Below are positions 1 to 5,620 of a stretch of DNA of 18,756 nucleotides, piece by piece. Numbering within the stretch: the stretch's first letter is position 1; every line of letters starts with the position of its first letter. A program made the translations under genes and the position numbers. Source of the DNA: an archaeon (lineage in GTDB: Archaea > Nanobdellota > Nanobdellia > SCGC-AAA011-G17 > PNOQ01); the NCBI GenBank assembly GCA_021107835.1, contig JAIOSD010000060.1:1-18756 (forward strand), read 5' to 3'. Under the pieces are notes generated by a model. It worked only from the letters and a program-made list of their open reading frames with translations. It was not told the DNA's origin and did no database searches.

Positions 1-276
1 AGGATATAATACTTTTTCATCTTCGATTGACGGCCTATGTATTAATTGATGTACGCTTACTGCTGTAGTGGCACTACCAATTGCTCCATTAAGAGTAACC
101 AATCCCATCCCAATAATGGAGGGGATAACTCCCATTCCCATAGTCATTATTGTAGAGACATGAGAGGCAATAGCAGTAGATTGGTATAGTTCTTGCTCTG
201 GAATTTTCATTCCTAGTTTAGTATAATATCTATGAATATCCTTATCCAATGCTTTTATTACTTGTTTTATTGTCAT
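1..276 (-). CDS. Partial membrane-associated small protein, C-terminus beyond window
   Basis: An open frame runs without a stop from an ATG at 276 to the window edge (92 codons seen). The visible protein has a charged, helical N-terminus (MTIKQVIKALDKDIHRYY) followed from about residue 36 by a long hydrophobic, Gly/Met-rich stretch (AIASHVSTIMTMGMG, then IPSIIGMGLVTLNGAIGS). That suggests one long or two short membrane segments. Its ATG overlaps the TGA of the upstream 89-aa gene (ATGA overlap at 273-276), so the two are almost certainly translated from one mRNA. I do not recognise the family. Confidence 0.6.
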   Translation of the reverse strand, partial: MTIKQVIKALDKDIHRYYTKLGMKIPEQELYQSTAIASHVSTIMTMGMGVIPSIIGMGLVTLNGAIGSATTAVSVHQLIHRPSIEDEKVLYP

Positions 277-542
277 TCTAAACTATCCTCCAAAGAACTT
301 CCAAAATCCTTTATTAATCGTTCTTGCATGACTTCAAGTCTTTTAAGAAAAAAAGTATAATTCTCACCACTTTTTGGAAGATCTAACTCCCTTCCAAATT
401 TTAGGTAATCTCTAATCTCATCTCTGGATAACGTAAATGCCAATCTTACAGTCTGCTTTGTATATTCATCTTTTTGCAAGATTCTCAAACTACCATCAGA
501 TATTGCATCTTTTTCCACTAATTCGGGTGTTATTTTTATCAT
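273..542 (-). CDS. Unknown 89-aa soluble protein
   Basis: An 89-aa charged, probably helical protein with no membrane segment and no motif I recognise. It starts at the ATG at 542. A TATA box (570-577) lies about 31 bp upstream, so the mRNA would be nearly leaderless. The stop overlaps the start of the next minus-strand gene by ATGA, so the two form an operon, and this one may be a soluble partner of the membrane protein downstream. The 43 bp ahead of the start (540-582) are near-identical to the region ahead of the 72-aa gene at 2106, although the proteins are unrelated. Confidence 0.65.
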   Translation of the reverse strand: MIKITPELVEKDAISDGSLRILQKDEYTKQTVRLAFTLSRDEIRDYLKFGRELDLPKSGENYTFFLKRLEVMQERLIKDFGSSLEDSLE

Positions 543-582
543 TTTTCTAACAAAAATAAAAACGTAATGTTTATAAATGTTA
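540..582 (-). repeat. Duplicated promoter/leader block, copy 1
   Basis: This segment matches 2104-2146 at about 37 of 43 positions. The match covers the start codon, an A-rich leader and the TATA box; only a 6-bp block between leader and TATA is unrelated. Both copies drive minus-strand genes whose proteins show no similarity, so the promoter region rather than a gene was duplicated, or it is kept by common regulation. Confidence 0.65.
570..577. promoter_or_regulatory. Palindromic TATA box serving two divergent genes
   Basis: TTTATAAA is self-complementary. It sits about 31 bp from the minus-strand ATG at 542 and about 28 bp from the plus-strand GTG at 602. Both distances suit archaeal TATA-to-start spacing, and no other TATA is visible in the gap, so one box probably supports transcription in both directions. 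Confidence 0.55.
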
Positions 583-601
583 CTAAAATACCTATTCTTA
601 A

Positions 602-1201
602 GTGATAAAAATGGATCAAGATGAATATTCTACTGGACTAACGGAAATAAACAATAGATTTATCAAACGAAGAAATAAACTTGTTCTCGGTGCAAGGGTA
701 GCATTTGTTGGAGGGTTGAGTTTAACTGCAGTAGGATTTGTTGGAGAAATCAGGCAGGATAAAGCAACTCAGAGATTAGCTCAAAGTTCAGATATGGTTG
801 GAATTTATGTAAATGCTATAGAAACTTTATATGATTTAAATCGATTGAGAGCCTCTCTGACTATTGATGGGATCACTTATGATGTTAGTTATAATAGTGG
901 TGAATTAAATCCTTTTTTAGATAGACATTTTGATGGTAGTTGTGATCCTGCAGTAATGGATACTCTTGATGCTAAAATTCAAGATGTTGAAAGGGATATG
1001 GTTGAATTAGAAAACCATGCAGATGTTCAGAAATATATTGAACCTGCTAATTTTAGTAAATTCCAATTTGGTGGGTTAGGTTTGGCCATCTTAGGATTAA
1101 TTGGCGGTGCGATTGGGAGCTTATACTCTGAAAGAAAGGAGCTGAAAGAAGTTAAAGAACTTGGTGTATCCTGTAAGGGTGGTCCATACACTATTCGTTA
1201 A
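602..1201 (+). CDS. Unknown two-TM protein with a soluble central domain
   Basis: This is a protein of about 199 aa. A basic N-terminus (RFIKRRNK) precedes a first hydrophobic segment at about residues 29-48, followed by a charged, partly helical domain of about 100 residues with one Cys. A second Gly-rich hydrophobic segment lies at about 154-174, with a charged tail after it. The topology suggests both ends on one side of the membrane and the central domain on the other. The GTG at 602 fits the TATA at 570-577 as a leaderless start; an ATG at 611 would give a 9-11 nt leader and a protein three residues shorter. It shares the divergent promoter with the 89-aa gene. Family not recognised. Confidence 0.6.
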   Translation: MIKMDQDEYSTGLTEINNRFIKRRNKLVLGARVAFVGGLSLTAVGFVGEIRQDKATQRLAQSSDMVGIYVNAIETLYDLNRLRASLTIDGITYDVSYNSGELNPFLDRHFDGSCDPAVMDTLDAKIQDVERDMVELENHADVQKYIEPANFSKFQFGGLGLAILGLIGGAIGSLYSERKELKEVKELGVSCKGGPYTIR

Positions 1202-1207
1202 AATTTT

Positions 1208-1281
1208 GTTATTTTTCTAGTTTATATTTAATTTTAGAAGAATCCAACTTTTTAATAAAACCTTCTATATCGTTAAGCATT
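1208..1281 (-). pseudogene. Orphan 3' tail of the 72-aa gene (cassette repeat, displaced copy)
   Basis: This 74-bp segment matches 1887-1960, the 3' end of the 72-aa gene, with only about 5 differences. On the minus strand it still encodes M-LNDIEGFIKKLDSSKIKY and a stop, nearly the last 23 residues of the intact gene. It begins 6 bp after the stop of the plus-strand gene ending at 1201, so the ancestral 72-aa gene probably ended here, convergent with that gene. The nucleotidyltransferase gene at 1273-1845 lies between the two copies and takes its last two codons and stop from this copy. This fits insertion with duplication of the host gene's 3' end. Confidence 0.8.
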
Positions 1282-1845
1282 TTTTAATCTATAGTAAGCT
1301 TCAACCCCATATAGTATTATATTACTTTCTATTGCTTCTTGTACTACATTGGATTTTTTAGCGTCTTTCATCCTAATAAATTCTTCTTCTGTAAAAACTA
1401 AAGAATGAATTTTAAGGGGGAGTAAGGAAATGATATCTGATATTTTATTTTCAAAGTTCTTTTCATTTGAGATAAATAAGATATCAATATCTGAGGATTT
1501 ACTTTGTTTGCCCTGAGAATAAGATCCAAAGATTAAAAAGATAAAAAAACTTGATTTAATTTTTGAAAGTATTTCTTGATATAATTGTTTTATATTCTTA
1601 TTTTTTAAAAGTTTTTCTTTTCGTTCTTCTTCTGCTTTATAGATTTTTGAGTTATAAGAATTATTTAGTTCGCAAAGTATGCTTTTTCCTATTGTTTTTG
1701 ATATAAGAATCTTTTTTTCTAGTAATTTTTGTGTTGCTGTGTGTGTTATTTTATAATCGGATTTTATTTCTTTAGAAATTTCCCTTATTGTTTTCGGTTC
1801 TTTTTTTTGTATAAATGATTTTATTATTTTTAGTTCAGTTTTCAT
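1273..1845 (-). CDS. Winged-helix / MNT-type nucleotidyltransferase fusion
   Basis: This 190-aa protein has an N-terminal winged-helix domain (about 1-62, with REISKEIKSDYKITHTATQK as recognition region). A basic linker follows, then a Pol-beta-type nucleotidyltransferase domain whose signature is G107-S108 plus D119-x-D121 (GSYSQGK...SSDIDILF). Domains of this type transfer nucleotides to partner proteins or RNA, and small MNT proteins usually pair with a HEPN toxin. No HEPN partner is adjacent here, so this copy may be a stand-alone DNA-binding regulator. The gene sits inside a 74-bp direct repeat made from the 3' end of the neighbouring 72-aa gene, and its final NA-stop comes from that repeat. 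Tandem 15-bp repeats in its promoter could be its own operator. Confidence 0.8.
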   Translation of the reverse strand: MKTELKIIKSFIQKKEPKTIREISKEIKSDYKITHTATQKLLEKKILISKTIGKSILCELNNSYNSKIYKAEEERKEKLLKNKNIKQLYQEILSKIKSSFFIFLIFGSYSQGKQSKSSDIDILFISNEKNFENKISDIISLLPLKIHSLVFTEEEFIRMKDAKKSNVVQEAIESNIILYGVEAYYRLKNA

Positions 1846-1886
1846 TATGTATATAAGTACATTATATTATGTATATAAGTCTTTCT
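1844..1886 (-). promoter_or_regulatory. Cassette promoter with two 15-bp direct repeats
   Basis: The 15-mer ATTATGTATATAAGT (plus strand) occurs perfectly at 1844-1858 and 1866-1880, 22 bp apart, about two DNA turns. The outer copy forms the TATA of a promoter block reading AGAAAGACTTATATAC on the minus strand (1871-1886), about 30 bp ahead of the nucleotidyltransferase ATG. The inner copy would overlap the transcription start. This suits a dimeric repressor, perhaps the wHTH protein itself (inference). The block abuts the 74-bp repeat directly. Confidence 0.6.
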
Positions 1887-1960
1887 GTTATTTTTCTATT
1901 TTATATTTAATTTTAGAAGAATCCAACTTTTTAATAAAAGCTTCTAGGTCATTAAGCATT
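1887..1960 (-). repeat. 3' end of the 72-aa gene, intact repeat copy
   Basis: This is the intact partner of the orphan tail at 1208-1281, 74 bp with about 93% identity. It includes the stop codon of the 72-aa gene, so the host gene is complete despite the insertion next to it. Confidence 0.85.
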
Positions 1961-2106
1961 GCTTCATCTCTTACAGTAATTCTTGGACCATGAATTTTAA
2001 TTGAAGTTATATCTTCTGGTCTTCCGTTAGCGCGGTAATATCGTATAACGCCCTTGTAGATTTGCCAAACATGTCCTCTTTCTGCGAATTTTACAGTATA
2101 TGTCAT
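1888..2106 (-). CDS. Unknown 72-aa protein, host gene of cassette 1
   Basis: This small basic protein (MTYTVKFAERGHVWQIYKGV...) has an apparently beta-rich N-terminal half and a helical C-terminal tail ending IKKLDSSKIKYKIEK. No membrane segment or known motif is seen. The ATG at 2106 lies about 34 bp downstream of a TATA box (TTTATAAA near 2137-2144). Its last 74 bp are duplicated at 1208-1281 with the nucleotidyltransferase gene in between. Its upstream region is a near copy of 540-582. Function unknown. Confidence 0.65.
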   Translation of the reverse strand: MTYTVKFAERGHVWQIYKGVIRYYRANGRPEDITSIKIHGPRITVRDEAMLNDLEAFIKKLDSSKIKYKIEK

Positions 2107-2146
2107 TTTTCTTACAAAAATAAAAACAACAGCTTTATAAATGTTT
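2104..2146 (-). repeat. Duplicated promoter/leader block, copy 2
   Basis: This is the partner of 540-582. It holds the A-rich leader and TATA box of the 72-aa gene. See copy 1 for the comparison. Confidence 0.65.
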
Positions 2147-2224
2147 TCTTATTTACCACAGGAAAGTAATAAAGTGTAATTACTACACGTATCCAAAAAG
2201 TTTAAATATATCAAAGATTAGAAA

Positions 2225-4102
2225 ATGGCTAAGAAAATGAATGGGGGATTTCATAAAAGTATTAGTGTAGTATTTACATTAGCTGTTATAGTTATGCTAG
2301 TTTTTTTAGGTCCTGCTTCAGCAGTTCAAGTTATTTTATCCCAGCCTAGTGATATTACTCAAGGGCAAGCTGTTTCTTTTGATATTACTGTAGAATTTGA
2401 TAATCCAGATCAATATCTCCCAATACAATATACTGATATTATTTTTACAGGTCCAAATGATTTTGAAGAGACTTGCAGAGTTTATAATGACGGTAGCTAT
2501 GATAATTGTGATTTAAATATTGATGTAACTGTTTCTTTTGACACTGGTTATGGAGATGGGCTTGGTTTTGGATATGATTATAATGATGGAAACTATTATA
2601 ATTTTGGTGAAGGTTATGGATATGGTTATGGCTATTATGGAACTACGCCAGAAATTTCTTATAATATAATTTGGCACACCCCTAGTGGAATAAATCCTGG
2701 AGAGTATGAAGTAAGAGCAGATATGTATGCAATAGGTGAAGATCAATATCAAGATTATTATGGATTTAGTTATTGTGGTGCAATGGAAGGAATGTATATT
2801 GAATGGTTATCTTTAAATCCACAAGGTACAGATTATGATTCTAATTTAGATTTGTATCCAGATGGAAAAATTGATATTTCTGATATAATTATATTTTCAA
2901 TGATGAGAGAGAGTGGATGTGTATTTGATGAACACTATGGAAATGGATTGGTTTTATGGATGCCTATGAATGGAGATTTGAATGATTATTCTGGAAAAGG
3001 TAATCATGGCAGTTGTAATGGGGATGCGTGTCCTGTTTTAACGAGTGATGTTGCAGGAAAGGAAAATAGTGCTTATAATTTTGATGGAATAAATGATGTT
3101 GTTGTAATAGAAGATAATGATGAGCTGGACTTAACTGAGGATTATACAATATCTGCTTGGGTAAGGTTTGATTCTTTAGATGAAACTTTTAGAAATGTAC
3201 TATCAAAAGAATATTATATTAATGATGGAGAAAATGCTGGATATGCTATAGAGAAATATATGTATGATAATTTGTTTTATGTAACTTATGATAATTCTGA
3301 TCCATCAACTAATCATGTATCTGCTGATGCACAAGATGAGTGGGTTCAGTTAGTTGTTACTTATGATAAAGCAAGTAAAGATTTAATGTTTTATGTTAAT
3401 GAAGAATTAGTTGATATTAATGAAGATGCAGTTAGTCCTGGCGCTTATGATACTGATTTACATATTGGTGCTTCAAGTGCTTTAACTAGATTTTTCAAAG
3501 GAGATATCGATGATCTTAGAATTTATAATAAAGTTTTAGATGCAGGGGAAATTTCAACTGTTTATGATTCTCAGTTTAGTAATAATGATTGTTCTGTTTT
3601 ATATGGGCGATTTTTGGAGTTTTTCAGAATTCAAGGTAGTGATGGAGAGTATAATGAAGATTTAGATTTGGATGGTGATGGAGATGTTGACTTCGATGAT
3701 TTGTTAATTTTCATTCCAAACCGAGAAGAAAGCTGGTGTGCTGATCAAGTAGCTATTCTTTATGAAGCAGTTTCTCATGCTTTTGCTTCTTCAACGCAAA
3801 CATTTAATATAGATGTTCCTGTTCAATCAACAGGTGGTGGGGGATCTGTTACTGGCACATGGGTTCCACAAAATGAAACTGAAGAAGAAAATAATACTAC
3901 TGAAGAAAGTGTGATTGAAGAAGCTGAAGAATTTGTAGAACAACAAACAACTAATGAAAATACAGGAGTTTTTGATGCAATTACTGGTGCTGTTGTTGGT
4001 GTTGGTGATACATTAGGAATTGGAACTACATTAGCGTATTTATTTTTGTGTTTAATTTTTATATGTGGGATAATAGTTATTTCTAGAAAAATAGATTATT
4101 GA
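2225..4102 (+). CDS. LamG and dockerin-like surface protein with C-terminal membrane anchor
   Basis: This is a 625-aa exported protein. A signal peptide (1-33, cleavage after PASA) is followed by a beta-sandwich-like region (about 34-170) interrupted by a Gly/Tyr-rich loop (107-140). Next come a dockerin/EF-hand-like module at 202-232 (DLYPDGKIDISDIIIF, ending in Cys), a LamG/concanavalin-like domain at about 241-448 (LVLWMPMNGDLNDYSGKGNHG, later DDLRIYNKVL), and a second module at 475-505 (DLDGDGDVDFDDLLIF). A Gly-then-acidic linker (536-575), ITGAVVG (586-592), one TM helix (601-620) and RKIDY complete it. It is probably a calcium-stabilised, carbohydrate- or protein-binding surface adhesin. 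A TATA at 2201-2210 is slightly close for the ATG at 2225, so an ATG at 2237 is also possible. The end overlaps the convergent gene by 7 bp. A protein with the same modules lies at 4965-5585. Confidence 0.85.
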   Translation: MAKKMNGGFHKSISVVFTLAVIVMLVFLGPASAVQVILSQPSDITQGQAVSFDITVEFDNPDQYLPIQYTDIIFTGPNDFEETCRVYNDGSYDNCDLNIDVTVSFDTGYGDGLGFGYDYNDGNYYNFGEGYGYGYGYYGTTPEISYNIIWHTPSGINPGEYEVRADMYAIGEDQYQDYYGFSYCGAMEGMYIEWLSLNPQGTDYDSNLDLYPDGKIDISDIIIFSMMRESGCVFDEHYGNGLVLWMPMNGDLNDYSGKGNHGSCNGDACPVLTSDVAGKENSAYNFDGINDVVVIEDNDELDLTEDYTISAWVRFDSLDETFRNVLSKEYYINDGENAGYAIEKYMYDNLFYVTYDNSDPSTNHVSADAQDEWVQLVVTYDKASKDLMFYVNEELVDINEDAVSPGAYDTDLHIGASSALTRFFKGDIDDLRIYNKVLDAGEISTVYDSQFSNNDCSVLYGRFLEFFRIQGSDGEYNEDLDLDGDGDVDFDDLLIFIPNREESWCADQVAILYEAVSHAFASSTQTFNIDVPVQSTGGGGSVTGTWVPQNETEEENNTTEESVIEEAEEFVEQQTTNENTGVFDAITGAVVGVGDTLGIGTTLAYLFLCLIFICGIIVISRKIDY

Positions 4103-4419
4103 GCTAGTTTATAAGAAAGTCGCCCTTTTTTTTCAGAAAGTCTCTTTTCTTCAGCAGCATATCTTTCATCTACAACCTGTGTGAATTCTCGTATTCTAGC
4201 TACGTAAGCAGGGTTTCTGAGTTTTAGTGTGTTTGGCATTATTCCTAAACATCTTTCACCACCCAAGACATAAGATTCTAATCTAGGCGTGCTCCAAGTG
4301 CATAACATTGCTTCAGTTTCTTCTTTGAAGTTTGATAGTGCTCTCTCTGGCAAATCCATTATTTTTGCTTCTTCTATAGACTGTTTAAAGGCCAATTTTA
4401 ATATTAAATCCAATACCAT
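4096..4419 (-). CDS. Unknown 107-aa protein
   Basis: A soluble, mostly helical 107-aa protein containing MDLPERALSNFKEETEAML, a central CTWSTPRLESYVLGGERCLG with two Cys, and a charged C-terminal helix. I do not recognise a family. A TATA box (TTTATAAA, 4451-4458) lies about 35 bp upstream, and an 18-bp inverted repeat lies between it and the ATG. The orphan hisS tail (4461-4490) sits right behind the TATA box, so before the cassette insertion this gene probably followed hisS directly. It converges with, and overlaps by 7 bp, the surface protein gene. Confidence 0.6.
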   Translation of the reverse strand: MVLDLILKLAFKQSIEEAKIMDLPERALSNFKEETEAMLCTWSTPRLESYVLGGERCLGIMPNTLKLRNPAYVARIREFTQVVDERYAAEEKRLSEKKGRLSYKLAQ

Positions 4420-4432
4420 TTTTAAAGTCTAC

Positions 4433-4450
4433 AGGGAGAATTCTCTCCCT
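4433..4450. promoter_or_regulatory. Inverted repeat downstream of TATA, possible operator
   Basis: Perfect 7-bp arms (AGGGAGA / TCTCCCT) flank a 4-bp spacer. The element lies immediately downstream of the TATA box at 4451-4458, across the expected start of transcription of the 107-aa gene. That is where an archaeal repressor would block polymerase. It could instead be a small hairpin in the leader. Confidence 0.5.
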
Positions 4451-4460
4451 TTATAAATCA

Positions 4461-4490
4461 TTCTATTTTAACTTAGCTATTAAGTCTTGT
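4461..4490 (-). pseudogene. Orphan 3' tail of hisS (cassette repeat, displaced copy)
   Basis: Thirty bp match 5591-5620, the 3' end of hisS, at 28 positions. On the minus strand they still encode QDLIAKLK and a stop, exactly the C-terminus of the intact HisRS. The sequence just upstream no longer matches hisS. The two copies are exactly 1130 bp apart and enclose the winged-helix-like gene (4565-4813) and the short surface-protein gene (4965-5585). Confidence 0.8.
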
Positions 4491-4508
4491 ACAGTGGTTC
4501 TTAATAAA

Positions 4509-4524
4509 AGAAAGATTTATATAC
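4509..4524 (+). promoter_or_regulatory. Cassette promoter block (BRE + TATA)
   Basis: AGAAAGATTTATATAC is identical to the minus-strand block at 8045-8060 and differs by one base from that at 1871-1886. A purine-rich BRE-like part precedes a strong archaeal TATA. The predicted start of transcription is near 4544, giving a leader of about 20 nt before the ATG at 4565. Confidence 0.65.
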
Positions 4525-4564
4525 AAGTTGATAACTAATAATTACTAACTAATAAAGATTTAAT

Positions 4565-4813
4565 ATGAAAATGTCAAAACAAAAATTAGAACACTCGCCA
4601 ACATTGAATACTGTAATTATGGTAGAGGAAACTCTTAAAGATAGTGAGAATAGTGTAATTACAATTGCAGAACTAAAAAGAAAACTCCCAAGACAAGTAA
4701 ACCATAACACTCTAAAATTAATTCTTAGTTATTTAGAAATAAGTAATAAAATATTTGTAACAATAAAGGGGATAACTTGGATTCATAGTGGAAATCCAAA
4801 CTTAAAAAAGTAG
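4565..4813 (+). CDS. Small winged-helix-like protein
   Basis: This 82-aa protein carries a helix-turn-helix-like core (ITIAELKRKLPRQVNHNTLK, then LILSYLEISNKIFVTIKGITWI), which reads as two helices, a recognition helix and a beta-wing. It is most likely a small DNA-binding regulator. A strong promoter block lies upstream. It is the first of two plus-strand genes between the two copies of the hisS 3' end. The reading frame stops at a TAG right after an A6 run (4804-4809). With one more A it would continue as VVKEGLEL and then stop, so the C-terminus may be truncated by a deletion or a read error. Confidence 0.65.
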   Translation: MKMSKQKLEHSPTLNTVIMVEETLKDSENSVITIAELKRKLPRQVNHNTLKLILSYLEISNKIFVTIKGITWIHSGNPNLKK

Positions 4814-4900
4814 TTAAAGAAGGACTTGAATTATGAAGAGTGTAAGGGTTAGTATACTTGATGAATTCTTTTAAATTAACTATAATATGCAAATCCGAAA

Positions 4901-4957
4901 GCTTTATAAAAGGGTAACTACTCTTCAGTGGAAATTAAAAGGGGTTATATTTGGAGG
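4901..4957 (+). promoter_or_regulatory. TATA box and Shine-Dalgarno of the short surface protein
   Basis: A TATA element (CTTTATAAAA at about 4902-4911) predicts a start of transcription near 4932 and a leader of about 33 nt. GGAGG at 4953-4957 lies 7 bp before the ATG at 4965. Most genes here look leaderless, so a clear ribosome-binding site is unusual. It selects 4965 as the start over an in-frame ATG at 4887, which lies upstream of the TATA. Confidence 0.65.
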
Positions 4958-4964
4958 AACTAAG

Positions 4965-5585
4965 ATGAAAAAAATAATGATATTTTTGATTTCGTTGTTG
5001 TTAATTTCCAATGCAATTGCAGTGGATCCTGATGAACAATCAATGGAATTAAATATTTTAGACGAAAGAACAGCAAAAGTTATTATAGAAGAAACTGATT
5101 CAATTGAAGCAAGTGGTAATGGTAACTCAAATGATTCAAATCATGAAGAAACAATTGGTATTTGTGACTTTGATGGTAATGGAATTATAGATATTGATGA
5201 TACTATATATCAAAGTATTGTAATGAGTTGGTTTAGTTATGCAACTCCTGATTTAAGAGCAGATTTGTATGAAGATGGAGTAATAGACATTAATGACATA
5301 ATTGTTTTCTCACAAAATAGAAATATAGATGGCTGGTGTCATAAAACTTTTTGGGGTAAATTAAATCCAGAAGAGCCAGTTGTAGAAAACCACAATAGTC
5401 CTAGTGTTAGGAAACCTAAACAAGTTGAAGAACTAGAAGTTGAAGAACAATTAAATATAGAAGAACTTGATGATGAAATTGAAGAGTTGCCTCAAGAGAA
5501 AGAAGCTGGATTTTTTAAGAATTGGGTTAATGTATTTATGAGTAATTTAACTATTGTTTTAAGCTTTTTAGCTGCTTTAATTTAA
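4965..5585 (+). CDS. Short dockerin-like, membrane-anchored surface protein
   Basis: This is a 206-aa exported protein. A signal peptide (1-19, MKKIMIFLISLLLISNAIA) is followed by a short Asn/Ser-rich stretch. A paired EF-hand/dockerin-like module follows: ICDFDGNGIIDIDD at about 66-79 and DLYEDGVIDINDIIVF at 100-115, ending GWC at 123-125. An acidic, coiled linker (about 152-180) leads to a C-terminal hydrophobic helix (about 187-206). The second half-module closely resembles DLYPDGKIDISDIIIF of the 625-aa surface protein at 2225. The two may therefore share a calcium-dependent fold or a common partner. The Shine-Dalgarno decides the start. The gene converges on hisS with 7 bp between stops, inside the duplicated hisS-tail segment. 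Confidence 0.75.
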   Translation: MKKIMIFLISLLLISNAIAVDPDEQSMELNILDERTAKVIIEETDSIEASGNGNSNDSNHEETIGICDFDGNGIIDIDDTIYQSIVMSWFSYATPDLRADLYEDGVIDINDIIVFSQNRNIDGWCHKTFWGKLNPEEPVVENHNSPSVRKPKQVEELEVEEQLNIEELDDEIEELPQEKEAGFFKNWVNVFMSNLTIVLSFLAALI

Positions 5586-5594
5586 TTTTTTTTT
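5586..5594 (+). terminator. T9 tract after the short surface-protein gene
   Basis: Nine consecutive T residues directly follow the stop at 5583-5585 on the coding strand. T-rich tracts are the usual intrinsic termination signal in archaea. The tract overlaps the stop codon of the convergent hisS. Confidence 0.5.
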
Positions 5595-5620
5595 ATTTTA
5601 ATTTAGCTATTAAGTCTTGT
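5591..5620 (-). repeat. 3' end of hisS, intact repeat copy
   Basis: These thirty bp include the hisS stop and the codons for AQDLIAKLK. They are repeated at 4461-4490 with 2 mismatches, so hisS is complete at this end. Confidence 0.85.

Noticed and set aside
2513..3149. Minus-strand frames inside the large surface-protein gene
   Set aside because: They are rich in His/Tyr/Ile from reverse-reading the coding strand, have no promoter, and lie opposite a well-supported gene.
4833..4874. 13-codon frame after the winged-helix-like gene
   Set aside because: Very short, no independent promoter; better explained as random sequence after a possibly frameshifted gene end.
4887..4964. N-terminal extension of the short surface protein from an ATG at 4887
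   Set aside because: It lies upstream of the TATA box, and the signal peptide and GGAGG ribosome-binding site clearly place the start at 4965.
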